Of a stretch of DNA of 64,000 nucleotides, positions 33,117 through 41,521 are shown piece after piece. The notes beneath the pieces are model-generated. The model was not told where the DNA came from and searched no databases. It saw nothing but the letters and a program-made list of their open reading frames with translations. The stretch is from assembly GCA_050633465.1 (NCBI GenBank), contig JBOEGO010000023.1:42140-106139 (forward strand). Direction: 5' to 3'. Source of the DNA: UBA3069 sp050633465. GTDB taxonomy: Bacteria; Pseudomonadota; Alphaproteobacteria; Rhodobacterales; Rhodobacteraceae. Each line of letters opens with the position of its first letter. Position 1 is the first letter of the stretch. Position numbers and translations under genes: made by a program.

Positions 33117-33192
33117 TATGCCCCGCCCCCTCTGGCCCTTGGGCGCAAAGCGGATTAAGTTGCTGACAAATCGCATCAAACGGAGCAGACCT

Positions 33193-34005
33193 GTGAACGA
33201 GCAGCACCAAGGCCGCGTCACCCGCGAGGGTATCCGCATTCATGATCCCGCAGATTTCGCCGGAATGCATGCGGCGGGCAAGCTGGCCGCACAGATACTG
33301 GACGAGATCGCAGAGCATGTTTTCCCCGGCCAGACCACGGGCGAAATTGACCGGATCATCGAAGAAAAGGTCAATGCAGCAGGGGCAAAATCGGCCACTA
33401 TCGGGTATAAGGGCTATCGCCACGCCTCCTGTATCTCGATCAACCATGTGGTCTGCCACGGCATCCCCGGCGATAAAAAGCTGAAAGACGGTGATATCCT
33501 GAACATCGACGTGACCGTGATTGTCGATGGCTGGTTTGGCGACACCAGCCGCATGTATGTGGCAGGTGCCCTAAGCCGCAAGGCAGAGCGCCTGATCCAG
33601 ATCACCCATGATGCGCTGATGCTGGGGATAGAGGCGGTGAAACCCGGCAACACCTATGGTGATATCGGCCACGCCATTCAATCCTATGTCGAAGCGCAGC
33701 GTATGTCGGTGGTGCGTGATTTCTGCGGTCATGGTTTGGGGCGGGTATTTCATGCGCCGCCAAATGTGCTGCACTATGGCCGCCCCGGCACTGGCCCCCT
33801 GCTGGAAGAAGGCATGTTTTTCACCATCGAACCCATGGTGAATCTGGGCCGCCCCGAAACCAAGGTGCTGGCCGACGACTGGACTGCCGTAACCCGCGAC
33901 AAATCGCTAAGCGCGCAGTTTGAACATTCGGTCGGGGTGACGGCAAGCGGTGCAGAGATTTTCACCCTGTCGCCCGCGGGCACATTTCACCCGACTTACG
34001 GCTAG
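33193..34005 (+). CDS. map: Type I methionine aminopeptidase
   Basis: A 270-residue enzyme that removes the initiator methionine from new proteins. The pita-bread fold shows SINHVVCHGIPGDKKLKDGD with the active-site histidine, metal ligands in LNIDVTVIVDGWFGDTSRM, FCGHGLGRVFHAPPNVLHYG, FTIEPMVNLG and the last glutamate in SAQFEHSVGVT. GTG at 33193 with GGAG upstream gives the alphaproteobacterial N-terminus NEQHQGRVTREGIRIHD. ATG at 33118 would add 25 unlikely residues. It is essential in most bacteria. Confidence 0.93.
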   Translation: MNEQHQGRVTREGIRIHDPADFAGMHAAGKLAAQILDEIAEHVFPGQTTGEIDRIIEEKVNAAGAKSATIGYKGYRHASCISINHVVCHGIPGDKKLKDGDILNIDVTVIVDGWFGDTSRMYVAGALSRKAERLIQITHDALMLGIEAVKPGNTYGDIGHAIQSYVEAQRMSVVRDFCGHGLGRVFHAPPNVLHYGRPGTGPLLEEGMFFTIEPMVNLGRPETKVLADDWTAVTRDKSLSAQFEHSVGVTASGAEIFTLSPAGTFHPTYG

Positions 34006-34019
34006 GCGCTGTTTCAGCT

Positions 34020-34091
34020 TTCATTGTTCTGAAAATACCTAAGCCTGCGCTGCTGGGAAACGCGACCTATAGGTATTTAGGGAACAATGAA
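34020..34091. repeat. Inverted pair of the type A intergenic repeat after map
   Basis: TTCATTGTTCTGAAAATACC T (34020-34040) and AGGTATTTAGGGAACAATGA A (34071-34091) are inverted copies with three mismatches, separated by 30 bases. Folded, they make a stem of about 20 bp after the map stop codon. No T-run follows. Confidence 0.6.
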
Positions 34092-34192
34092 GCCTAAGAA
34101 GGCGGGAATGGTTGCGGATTACCCCGTTGCGCGTATAAGCGCGGGTTTGCGGACAGGGTGCGATTGCGCCCGCAAACCAAAGGGGCCAGCGC

Positions 34193-35680
34193 ATGAACCT
34201 AGCTGCTTATCGTCGTCAGTGGACGGGCAATATACGGGGTGATCTGTTGTCGGGTCTGGTGGTCGCATTGGCCCTGATCCCCGAAGCGATTGCGTTTTCC
34301 ATCATTGCAGGTGTCGACCCCAAGGTCGGGCTGTATGCGTCGTTTTCCATCGCGGTGATCACGGCGATTGTGGGCGGGCGGCCCGGTATGATTTCGGCCG
34401 CTACCGCTGCGACAGCCGTATTGATGATCACATTGGTCAAGGAACACGGGTTGGAATATCTGCTGGCCGCCACTGTCTTGGCTGGGATTTTGCAGGTGGG
34501 TGCCGGTTTCCTGAAACTGGGCTATGTGATGCGGTTCGTGTCGCGGTCGGTGATGACGGGGTTTGTGAACGCGCTGGCGATCCTGATTTTCATCGCGCAA
34601 CTGCCGGAACTGGATCCGCGCGTGGTGCCGATGCTGACCTTTCCGCTGGTCGCGGGCGGTTTGGCGATCATTTACCTGTTTCCGCTGGTGACAAAGGCGA
34701 TCCCGTCGCCGTTGGTCACCATTCTGGTGCTGACGGCGCTGAGCATGGCATTGGGGCTGGATGTGCGCACGGTCAGTGATATGGGCGCATTGCCCGACAC
34801 ATTGCCGGTGTTCCTGTTGCCTGATGTGCCGCTGAATTTCGAAACCTTGCAGATCATTTTCCCCTATGCCCTAGCTGTGGCGGTTGTGGGCCTGTTGGAA
34901 AGCCTGATGACGCAGCAATTGGTGGATGATCTGACCGACACCACATCCAGCCGCGATCAGGAATGTATCGGGCAGGGCGTTGCCAATTTCTGCACCGGTT
35001 TCATTGGTGGCATGGCGGGTTGTGCCATGATCGGCCAGTCTATGATCAACGTGAAATCAGGCGGTCGCGGGCGGCTGTCGACCTTTTTCGCCGGTGTCAT
35101 GTTGTTGATTTTCTGCGTGGTTCTGGGCGATTGGGTGGGGTTGATCCCGATGGCGGCGCTGGTGGCGATTATGATCATGGTGTCGGTCGGCACCTTTTCG
35201 TGGTCGTCCCTGGGCGATTTGCGCCAGCATCCGGTGTCATCATCAATCGTTATGTTGGCCACGGTGTTTTTCGTGATCTACACGCATAACCTTGCCATTG
35301 GTGTGTTGGTCGGGGTGCTGTTGTCGGGCATCTTTTTCGCGTGGAAGATTTCGCAATTGTTCGCCGTGCAGACCGAACTGTCGACCGACGGGCGGCAGCG
35401 GACCTATACCATTCACGGGCAGTTGTTTTTCGCCTCGAGCGAGGATTTCATGAAGGCGTTCGATTTCCGCGAGGCATTGGAGCGTGTCGTGATTGACGTG
35501 AGCCGCGCCCATATCTGGGATATATCATCGGTTGCGGCGCTGGACATGGCCGTGCTGAAATTCCGCCGCGAAGGGGCCGAGGTTGAACTGGTCGGCATGA
35601 ACGCAGCATCTGAAACCATCGTCGACAGGTTGGCCGAGCATGACAAGCCCGGCGCACTGGACAAGTTGATGGCGCATTAA
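34193..35680 (+). CDS. SulP family anion transporter
   Basis: A 495-residue membrane transporter with about ten to twelve hydrophobic segments and a C-terminal STAS domain (about residues 400-495, with ERVVIDVSRAHIWDISSVAALDM). The N-terminus GDLLSGLVVALALIPEAIAFSIIAGVDP is the SulP signature. Family members carry sulfate, bicarbonate or other anions; the substrate is not readable here. It is followed after 15 bases by a universal stress protein gene, a pairing often seen for SulP transporters and suggesting regulation of transport. Confidence 0.9.
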   Translation: MNLAAYRRQWTGNIRGDLLSGLVVALALIPEAIAFSIIAGVDPKVGLYASFSIAVITAIVGGRPGMISAATAATAVLMITLVKEHGLEYLLAATVLAGILQVGAGFLKLGYVMRFVSRSVMTGFVNALAILIFIAQLPELDPRVVPMLTFPLVAGGLAIIYLFPLVTKAIPSPLVTILVLTALSMALGLDVRTVSDMGALPDTLPVFLLPDVPLNFETLQIIFPYALAVAVVGLLESLMTQQLVDDLTDTTSSRDQECIGQGVANFCTGFIGGMAGCAMIGQSMINVKSGGRGRLSTFFAGVMLLIFCVVLGDWVGLIPMAALVAIMIMVSVGTFSWSSLGDLRQHPVSSSIVMLATVFFVIYTHNLAIGVLVGVLLSGIFFAWKISQLFAVQTELSTDGRQRTYTIHGQLFFASSEDFMKAFDFREALERVVIDVSRAHIWDISSVAALDMAVLKFRREGAEVELVGMNAASETIVDRLAEHDKPGALDKLMAH

Positions 35681-35695
35681 GGAAAGGCCGAAGCA

Positions 35696-36550
35696 ATGAG
35701 CAACAATATCATCGCATTCGTCGACGGGTCGATCTATTCGCAAAGCGTGTGCCATCATGTGGCATGGGCCGCCGGGCGCATGGGGGGCGCGGTAGAGTTG
35801 TATCACGTTCTGGGCCGCCGCGCAGGCGTGGACAAGGGCGATTACAGCGGGTCAATCCGGTTGGGCGCACGCACCAAGCTGTTGGAAGAACTGGCAGAAC
35901 TGGACACGCAGCGCGCCAAGCTGAGTCAGGCACAGGGCCGCGCCATTCTGGAAGACGCCCAAGCCATCATCGAGGGTGACGGCGTTAACAGCATCAGCCC
36001 GCGCCTGCGCCATGGTGATATTGTGGATGCCGTGAGCGAGGTCGAGGCCGGTTCCGCCCTGATCGTGATTGGCAAACGCGGCGAGGCGGCGGATTTTGCC
36101 AAGCTGCATTTGGGATCGAATCTGGAGCGGATGATCCGTGCCGCCCATGCGCCGGTTTTGGTGGCCAGCCGTGCGTTCAAACCCGTGAAAAAGGTGTTGA
36201 TCGCCTTCGATGGTGGTGTATCGTCGTTAAAGGCCGTCGATTATGTGGCGCGCCAGCCGTTGTTTTCCGGTTTGGATTGCACGGTTGTAACGGTGGGCAA
36301 AGCCAGTGAAGCAGTGCGTCAGGGGCTGGAAGATGCCCGCGCAACGCTAAAGGCGGGCGGCCATGACGCAAGCATCAAGGTGGTCGATGGCCAGCCCGAT
36401 AAGGTATTGGGCGAATTGATAGAATCTGAGGGTCACGACATGGTGGTCATGGGGGCCTATGGCCATTCGCGCATCCGCAATATGATCATCGGGTCGACCA
36501 CCACGGAAATGATCCGCACTTGCAAGGTGCCTGTGGTTTTGATCAAATAA
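35696..36550 (+). CDS. Universal stress protein with two UspA domains
   Basis: A 284-residue tandem UspA protein. Domain 1 covers about residues 1-150 (NIIAFVDGSIYSQSVCHHVA and IVIGKRGEAADFAKLHLGSN), and domain 2 about 160-284 (KKVLIAFDGGVSSLKAVDYV, then VVMGAYGHSRIRNMIIGSTT). The G-x2-G-x9-G-S/T pattern in domain 2 predicts ATP binding; domain 1 has a similar but looser form. It is co-transcribed with the SulP transporter and may modulate it. Confidence 0.88.
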   Translation: MSNNIIAFVDGSIYSQSVCHHVAWAAGRMGGAVELYHVLGRRAGVDKGDYSGSIRLGARTKLLEELAELDTQRAKLSQAQGRAILEDAQAIIEGDGVNSISPRLRHGDIVDAVSEVEAGSALIVIGKRGEAADFAKLHLGSNLERMIRAAHAPVLVASRAFKPVKKVLIAFDGGVSSLKAVDYVARQPLFSGLDCTVVTVGKASEAVRQGLEDARATLKAGGHDASIKVVDGQPDKVLGELIESEGHDMVVMGAYGHSRIRNMIIGSTTTEMIRTCKVPVVLIK

Positions 36551-36575
36551 CCTGTTTTGAACGGGGCGGGATTTA

Positions 36576-36596
36576 GGGGGCTATGGCCCCCTTTTT
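36576..36596 (+). terminator. Intrinsic terminator after the SulP-Usp operon
   Basis: GGGGGC-TATG-GCCCCC followed by TTTTT, 25 bases after the Usp stop codon. It also faces the end of queF on the other strand. Confidence 0.85.
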
Positions 36597-36607
36597 CATG
36601 TCTGCGT

Positions 36608-37072
36608 CTAGCCGCGCCCGCGGTATCCGGCCACGTCCTGATCGGGAATCCAGACGCCTGCGGGCTTGTCACCCGTGGCCCAGAACACATCAATCGGGAT
36701 GCCGCCGCGCGGATACCAATAGCCACCGATACGCAACCATTCGGGGTTCAGCAGATCGACCAGACGTTTGCCGATGCCGACGGTGCAATCCTCGTGAAAT
36801 GCGCCGTGATTGCGGAATGAAAACAGATAGAGCTTTAGCGATTTGCTTTCGACCAGCCAGTCACCGGGCACGTAGTCGATCATCAGATGCGCAAAATCCG
36901 GCTGCCCTGTGAGGGGGCAAAGCGAGGTGAATTCGGGCGCGGTGAAACGCACGTTATAGCGCGTGCCCGATTGCGGATTTGGCACCCGTTCCAGTTTGGC
37001 GGTTTCGGGGGAATCCGCGTAGGTGGTGGGTTGGCCCAATTGGGTAAGGCCGGAATAGGTATCGTTTGACAT
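36608..37072 (-). CDS. queF: NADPH-dependent 7-cyano-7-deazaguanine reductase QueF
   Basis: A 154-residue single-domain QueF, which reduces preQ0 to preQ1 in queuosine biosynthesis. The catalytic Cys52 and Asp59 are in SLCPLTGQPDF, and the QueF signature ESKSLKLYLFSFRNHGAFHE follows. Its length is that of the short, unimodular type. ATG at 37072 has AGGAG upstream, and the longer open frame has no support. No other queuosine gene is nearby. Confidence 0.94.
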   Translation of the reverse strand: MSNDTYSGLTQLGQPTTYADSPETAKLERVPNPQSGTRYNVRFTAPEFTSLCPLTGQPDFAHLMIDYVPGDWLVESKSLKLYLFSFRNHGAFHEDCTVGIGKRLVDLLNPEWLRIGGYWYPRGGIPIDVFWATGDKPAGVWIPDQDVAGYRGRG

Positions 37073-37382
37073 GTGCGCTCCTGAATTGGCGCCGATGCGC
37101 AGTTTTGACCGGGGGGCTGCGACCGGGGTTGTTTCTGTGCATCGTTTATCAGGTGCTGCCAGCGTGCGAAAGGGTGGGGAAAGGTCGGGCAAGGGGTGGG
37201 GAGAAACGTGCAAAATTCCCGTTCGTATACAAATAATTTAATTTTATCAAATGGTTAAAGGAGATATTTCGCAAGCGCAGCATTGCGCCCGCACCCATTG
37301 AAGGGTATCTATCGCGGCCATATCTTTGCCCTGTGTGCTGCGGTGCGGCGCATTTTTACTGACCCTATAAGGGAGGCCCGAC
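37073..37382. other. Intergenic region between queF and dctP with AT-rich promoter zone
   Basis: This 310-base gap has no credible gene. It turns AT-rich at about 37210-37265, probably the promoter of the TRAP binding protein gene. TTCGTATACAAA at 37222-37233 resembles GntR-type operators (centre GTATAC), but this is a single weak match. The dctP ribosome site AGGGAGG lies at about 37370. Confidence 0.35.
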
Positions 37383-38432
37383 ATGAAACAGGCCCTGATC
37401 AAACTGGCAGCTGCGGCTGTATTCACCACCATCGCGGGCGGCGTTGCCGCGCAAGAGGTGACCATAAGGTTGCAGCATTTCGTATCGCCCAATTCCGCCA
37501 ACCCGCGCTATTTCATCGAGCCATGGGCCGAGAAGATCGAGGCGGAATCGAATGGCCGGATCAATGTGGAAATCTATCCGCTGATGCAATTGGGGGGCCG
37601 TGCGCCCGATCAATATGACTTGATCCGCGACGGTGTGATTGATGGCGGCTGGGTTATTCCCGGTTATCAGCCTGGCCGCTTTCCAGAGGCAGAGGCGCTG
37701 GAACTGCCATTCATGATGCCCAAATCCGGCGAGGTTTCCAGCGTGGCAGCGTGGGAATTTACCCAGAAATATCTGGCCGATGATTTCGCCGATGTGCAGT
37801 TGATTGCCGCCCATATGCACGGGCGCGGCGTGGTTTACAAAAAGGGTGCGCCGATCGAAAAGGTCGAGGATTTCGCCGGGCTGAAGCTGCGCGGCCCGTC
37901 GCGGCCCGCCACGATGTTGTTGAAAAAACTGGGCGCAACGCCCGTGGGCCTGCCGGTGCCTGCCTTTCCCGAGGCCGTGTCCAAGGGTGTGGTGGACGGC
38001 GGGGTGATCACCTATGAAATGGCGCCCTCGTTGAAGCTGGACGAATTGACCGACAGCAACACCGACGTGTCGGGGGATCATTCGCTTTATAATCTGTATT
38101 TCATCTGGGCGATGAACAAGGACAAATACAACAGCCTGCCAGATGACCTGAAGGCGGTGATTGATGCGAACTCCGGCGCTGTTGCATCGGCATGGGCGGG
38201 GCGTGCGCATGACACGGGCGATAAGGACGGCAAGGCCGTGCTGGAGGCATCGGACAACGTGGCGGGGTTGATCGACGGGGCTGAAACCACACGCATCATG
38301 GCGCTGGGCGATGCCGTCACCGCCGAATGGATCGCCGAGGCAGACGCCAAGGGGCTGGACGGTCAGGCGCTGGTGGATGATGCCCGCGCATTCGTCGCCG
38401 CGGCAGAGGCGCAGGTGAAGCCGGTCAACTGA
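37383..38432 (+). CDS. TRAP transporter solute-binding protein DctP family
   Basis: A 349-residue periplasmic binding protein with a signal peptide ending at VAA (about residue 22). DctP-family features include VTIRLQHFVSPNSANPRYFI at the mature start, NVEIYPLMQLGGRAPDQYDLIRDG, and LKLRGPSRPATMLLKKLGATPVGLP with the carboxylate-binding arginine, followed by FPEAVSKGVVDGG. It would deliver an organic acid to a DctQM membrane unit, but none is encoded in the window, so it is an orphan here. A terminator follows directly. Confidence 0.9.
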   Translation: MKQALIKLAAAAVFTTIAGGVAAQEVTIRLQHFVSPNSANPRYFIEPWAEKIEAESNGRINVEIYPLMQLGGRAPDQYDLIRDGVIDGGWVIPGYQPGRFPEAEALELPFMMPKSGEVSSVAAWEFTQKYLADDFADVQLIAAHMHGRGVVYKKGAPIEKVEDFAGLKLRGPSRPATMLLKKLGATPVGLPVPAFPEAVSKGVVDGGVITYEMAPSLKLDELTDSNTDVSGDHSLYNLYFIWAMNKDKYNSLPDDLKAVIDANSGAVASAWAGRAHDTGDKDGKAVLEASDNVAGLIDGAETTRIMALGDAVTAEWIAEADAKGLDGQALVDDARAFVAAAEAQVKPVN

Positions 38433-38456
38433 CCCTGCCCCATTATGAAACCCTGA

Positions 38457-38490
38457 CCCGTTCCGACGCTGTTCGGGGCGGTTTTTTTTT
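38457..38490 (+). terminator. Intrinsic terminator after dctP
   Basis: An imperfect hairpin (CCCGTTCCGA with TTCGGGGCGG) followed by a run of nine T residues, 25 bases after the dctP stop and touching the 3' end of rsmD. Confidence 0.75.
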
Positions 38491-39049
38491 AATCTGCTTG
38501 CATCAATGTGACCGTCGTATCGCCGTATTTGCGGGAGTCGAGCAGGGTAAAGCCGTCCGGCGCGGGCTGGGCTGTGTTTTCCTCCCAGACGATCAGGGCG
38601 CCGGGGGCGATCCAGCCTGCGGTTCGGGCGTTCGACAATGCGGCGCTGCCCATGTCCTTGCCATAGGGCGGATCAAGGAAGACGAGGGTGGCGGCGCCCC
38701 CCCCGCTGGGCGGCAGGCGGCGGGCGTCGCGTTTGATGGTGGTGGTGCGGTCCGCCACACCCAGCAGTTTGATATTGGCGCGGATCAGGTTCTGCGCGGT
38801 GCGGCCGTCATCGACCAGTGTGGCATGGGTGGCCCCGCGCGAGAGGGATTCGAACGACAGCGCGCCGGTGCCTGCGAACAGGTCCAGCACCGTTGCCCCG
38901 TCCACGGGGTCGCCGAAACGCCCGCCCTCTAACATGTTGAACAGGCTTTCGCGGGTGCGGTCGGTGGTGGGGCGCAGGTGCGCGCCCTCGTCGCCCTTAC
39001 CCATCGGGGTCAGGGCGCGGCCACGAAACTCGCCTGCGATGATCCTCAT
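38489..39049 (-). CDS. rsmD: 16S rRNA (guanine966-N2)-methyltransferase RsmD
   Basis: A 186-residue SAM-dependent methyltransferase that modifies G966 of 16S rRNA. It shows MRIIAGEFRGRAL at the start, LRPTTDRTRESLFNML, the SAM loop VLDLFAGTGALSFESLSRGA, and the catalytic motif DPPYGKDM. Length is normal. The ATG overlaps the stop of the upstream oxidoreductase by 4 bases. Confidence 0.94.
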   Translation of the reverse strand: MRIIAGEFRGRALTPMGKGDEGAHLRPTTDRTRESLFNMLEGGRFGDPVDGATVLDLFAGTGALSFESLSRGATHATLVDDGRTAQNLIRANIKLLGVADRTTTIKRDARRLPPSGGGAATLVFLDPPYGKDMGSAALSNARTAGWIAPGALIVWEENTAQPAPDGFTLLDSRKYGDTTVTLMQAD

Positions 39050-40254
39050 GCCAGTAGGGATTTCAGGACGGTTTCGGGGTTGGCAATCGCGTCAGGATCA
39101 CAGGTTTTGCCCGCTTCGATCAGGCGTTTGCCGATCATATAGGCGCGCGGGTCGTTGGCCGCATCGACGGCCAGCAACTGGCTGCCCCTGAAATACCAGA
39201 ACGACACCGCGCCATCCTTGTCGCCCTTGCGGGTGATCACCCTGTCATAGCCGGTGTTCAGGCCGGTGATTTGCAATTTTACATCGTATTGATCCGACCA
39301 GAACCATGGCTGTGGTTCATATTCGCGCCCCGCGCCCATGATGTTGTCGGCCACGCATTCGGCCATGTCGATGGCGTTTGGCACCGATTCCAGCCGCAAC
39401 CGCCCGCCGTCATGGGGAAAGGATGCGCAATCGCCCGCGGCCCAGATATGCGGGTCGCTGGTGCGGCCCTGTGCGTCAACCGCGATGCCGTTGTCGAAGG
39501 TCAGGCCCGCCGTTTCGGCCAGTTCGCAGGCGGGGGTGATGCCGATGCCGGCAATGGCGAAATCGACGGGCAATTCGGTGCCATCGCCGAGTTTGGCCGC
39601 TGTGACATTGGTGTCGCCGATCAGGGATTGCAGGCCGACCCCTTCCATGATGTTGACGCCGTGACGGGTGTGCAGGTCGCGGAAATAGTTTGATGTTTCG
39701 GGTGATGCGACCCGTTGCAGGATGCGGTCGGACATTTCGACCAGCGTGACATGCAGGCCTTTGCTGGCGGCGACGGCGGCCGCCTCTAGCCCGATATAGC
39801 CGCCGCCGATCACCAGCAGGTTGCGGCCCGCGCTGAACTGGGGCGCCATGGCATCGGCATCGTTCAGGTCGCGCATGGTGAACACATTGCCAAGGGTGCC
39901 ACCAATGGCGGCGGGCAGCAGGCGGGGTTGTGATCCGGTGGCCAGCACAAGGTGGTCATAGGGCAGGGTTTGACCGTCAGTCACCACCTGTTGCGCGGCG
40001 CGGTCAATGGAAATGGCAGTTTCGGACAGGTGCAGATCAATCGCGTTATCGGCATAGAAACTGGCGGGGCGCAGGAACAGCCGTTCCACATCCATATCCC
40101 CCAGCAGGTATTTTTTAGACAGCGGCGGGCGTTGATAGGGCGGCGTGTGTTCCGCACCAATCAGGGTGATCGCCCCGTCAAATCCCGAATTGCGCAGTTT
40201 GGCGACAAGCGAGCTGCCCGCCTGACCCGCGCCGATAACGACCACTTTTTTCAT
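39046..40254 (-). CDS. FAD/NAD(P)-dependent ferredoxin reductase-type oxidoreductase
   Basis: A 402-residue flavoprotein of the rhodocoxin/putidaredoxin reductase type, which passes electrons from NAD(P)H to a ferredoxin. Two dinucleotide folds are seen: VVVIGAGQAGSSLVAKLR at the N-terminus for FAD, and LLVIGGGYIGLEAAAVAASK near residue 145 for NAD(P)H. ATGSQPRLLP and WAAGDCASFP are the other FAD contacts. No ferredoxin or P450 gene is adjacent, so the partner is unknown. It is divergent from the peroxiredoxin gene and coupled to rsmD. Confidence 0.87.
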   Translation of the reverse strand: MKKVVVIGAGQAGSSLVAKLRNSGFDGAITLIGAEHTPPYQRPPLSKKYLLGDMDVERLFLRPASFYADNAIDLHLSETAISIDRAAQQVVTDGQTLPYDHLVLATGSQPRLLPAAIGGTLGNVFTMRDLNDADAMAPQFSAGRNLLVIGGGYIGLEAAAVAASKGLHVTLVEMSDRILQRVASPETSNYFRDLHTRHGVNIMEGVGLQSLIGDTNVTAAKLGDGTELPVDFAIAGIGITPACELAETAGLTFDNGIAVDAQGRTSDPHIWAAGDCASFPHDGGRLRLESVPNAIDMAECVADNIMGAGREYEPQPWFWSDQYDVKLQITGLNTGYDRVITRKGDKDGAVSFWYFRGSQLLAVDAANDPRAYMIGKRLIEAGKTCDPDAIANPETVLKSLLA

Positions 40255-40359
40255 TATTCATGCCCCTGCGTCGAAACTGTCGAAAGTATTGGTTCCTGTG
40301 GCGCGGAGCCTATATCGTCTGGCACAGGAAACGCAATTGTCACAAAGAAGGGACAAGGA

Positions 40360-40848
40360 ATGGCGATCACACAGGGTGACACACTGCCGGACGGCGAATT
40401 GGTGAAACTGGGGGCCGAGGGGCCGGAAGTGGTAAAGGTTGCAGAGCTGACTGCGGGCCGCAAACTGGCGATTTTCGCAGTGCCGGGGGCCTATACGCCG
40501 ACCTGCCATTCGGCGCATGTGCCCAGCTTTATCCGCACCAAGGACCAGTTTCTGGCCAAGGGCATTGATGAAATCATCTGTATTTCGGTCAATGATCCGT
40601 TTGTGATGCAGGCATGGGGCGCGGCCACGGGCGCGGCCGATGCGGGCATCACCATGTTGTCGGATGGCACCGGCGCGTTCACCAAATCGCTGGGCATGGA
40701 TTTTGACGCGCCGCCCGTGGGGTTGATGGGCCGTTCCAAACGCTATGCGATGATCGTGGATAACGGCGTGGTCAAGGTGTTCCACCCCGAGGAAAGCCCC
40801 GGCACCTGCGAGATTTCCGGCGGCGAGGCATTGCTGGCCGAAATCTGA
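40360..40848 (+). CDS. Peroxiredoxin, Prx5 type
   Basis: A 162-residue thiol peroxidase of the Prx5 class. The peroxidatic cysteine is Cys49 in VPGAYTPTCHSAHVPSF. WGAATGAADAGITMLSDG and GLMGRSKRYAMIVDNGVV follow. It reduces hydrogen peroxide and alkyl hydroperoxides. ATG at 40360 has AAGGA upstream; the much longer open frame has no coding character. A strong terminator follows. Confidence 0.93.
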   Translation: MAITQGDTLPDGELVKLGAEGPEVVKVAELTAGRKLAIFAVPGAYTPTCHSAHVPSFIRTKDQFLAKGIDEIICISVNDPFVMQAWGAATGAADAGITMLSDGTGAFTKSLGMDFDAPPVGLMGRSKRYAMIVDNGVVKVFHPEESPGTCEISGGEALLAEI

Positions 40849-40874
40849 TACCGGGGTATCCTGAATCTATGGAA

Positions 40875-40899
40875 GGGGGCCAGCGCGGCCCCCTTTTTT
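40875..40899 (+). terminator. Intrinsic terminator after the peroxiredoxin gene
   Basis: GGGGGCC-AGCGC-GGCCCCC followed by six T residues. Confidence 0.9.
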
Positions 40900-40964
40900 A
40901 TGGGGGTGGTGGCGGTTGAATAGGCGGCTATTGAAGTGTTAACCTTTGACGCAGGAGAACCAGA

Positions 40965-41399
40965 ATGACCGATGAAACCGCCCCGATTGCCCCGATGTTG
41001 CAACTGCTGACCCGCCGTTACACCGCCGTGTTGCAGGATGCGTTGAAACCACTGGGCCTAAGCCCCGGACAGATGCCCGCGCTGATGGCGTTATGGGCGC
41101 AGGACGGGCAGACGCAAAAGGCATTGGTGGATATATTGGGGGTAGAGCAGGCGACAATGGCCAACACCCTGTCGCGGATGGAGCGCGACGGGTTGATCAC
41201 CCGCCGTGCCGTCGATGGTGACAAACGGATCCGCCAGATTTACCTGACCGAACAGGCGCGCGGGTTGGAACAGGCGGCATTGGATGCCACAGCCGGGGCC
41301 GAGGCCGCATTGCTGGCCCCGCTGCGCCCCGGTCAGCAAAAGCGGCTGGCCGGGTTTTTGGCCGAGTTGTCGGCGCAGGGGGCGGTGGCAGGGGCATAG
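40965..41399 (+). CDS. MarR family transcriptional regulator
   Basis: A 144-residue winged-helix regulator. Helix-turn-helix text is QKALVDILGVEQATMANTLSRMERDGLITR (residues about 46-75), followed by the wing RRAVDGDKRIRQIYLTEQ. The dimerisation helices lie at both ends. The ligand and target genes are unknown; the peroxiredoxin upstream has its own terminator. There is a weak AGGAG site before the ATG. Confidence 0.9.
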   Translation: MTDETAPIAPMLQLLTRRYTAVLQDALKPLGLSPGQMPALMALWAQDGQTQKALVDILGVEQATMANTLSRMERDGLITRRAVDGDKRIRQIYLTEQARGLEQAALDATAGAEAALLAPLRPGQQKRLAGFLAELSAQGAVAGA

Positions 41400-41439
41400 T
41401 TGCCGCTGTCGGGGTGCGTATGAAAGGTGCCTCCGGCGG

Positions 41440-41462
41440 GAGGTATTTAAGGAACAATGAAG
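41440..41462 (+). repeat. Dispersed intergenic repeat, type A copy after marR
   Basis: GAGGTATTTAAGGAACAATG AAG, preceded by GCCTCCGGCGG at about 41429-41439. It lies in the 122-base gap between the convergent marR and mscS genes. Confidence 0.6.
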
Positions 41463-41486
41463 CGACGGGGCCAGTGCATCAGCGCG

Positions 41487-41517
41487 GGGGCGCCCCGTGA
41501 CTGGAGCGCCCCGTTTT
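41487..41517 (+). terminator. Terminator between convergent marR and mscS genes
   Basis: GGGGCGC (41487-41493) pairs with GCGCCCC (41506-41512), followed by GTTTT on the plus strand. Confidence 0.6.
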
Positions 41518-41521
41518 GTGA

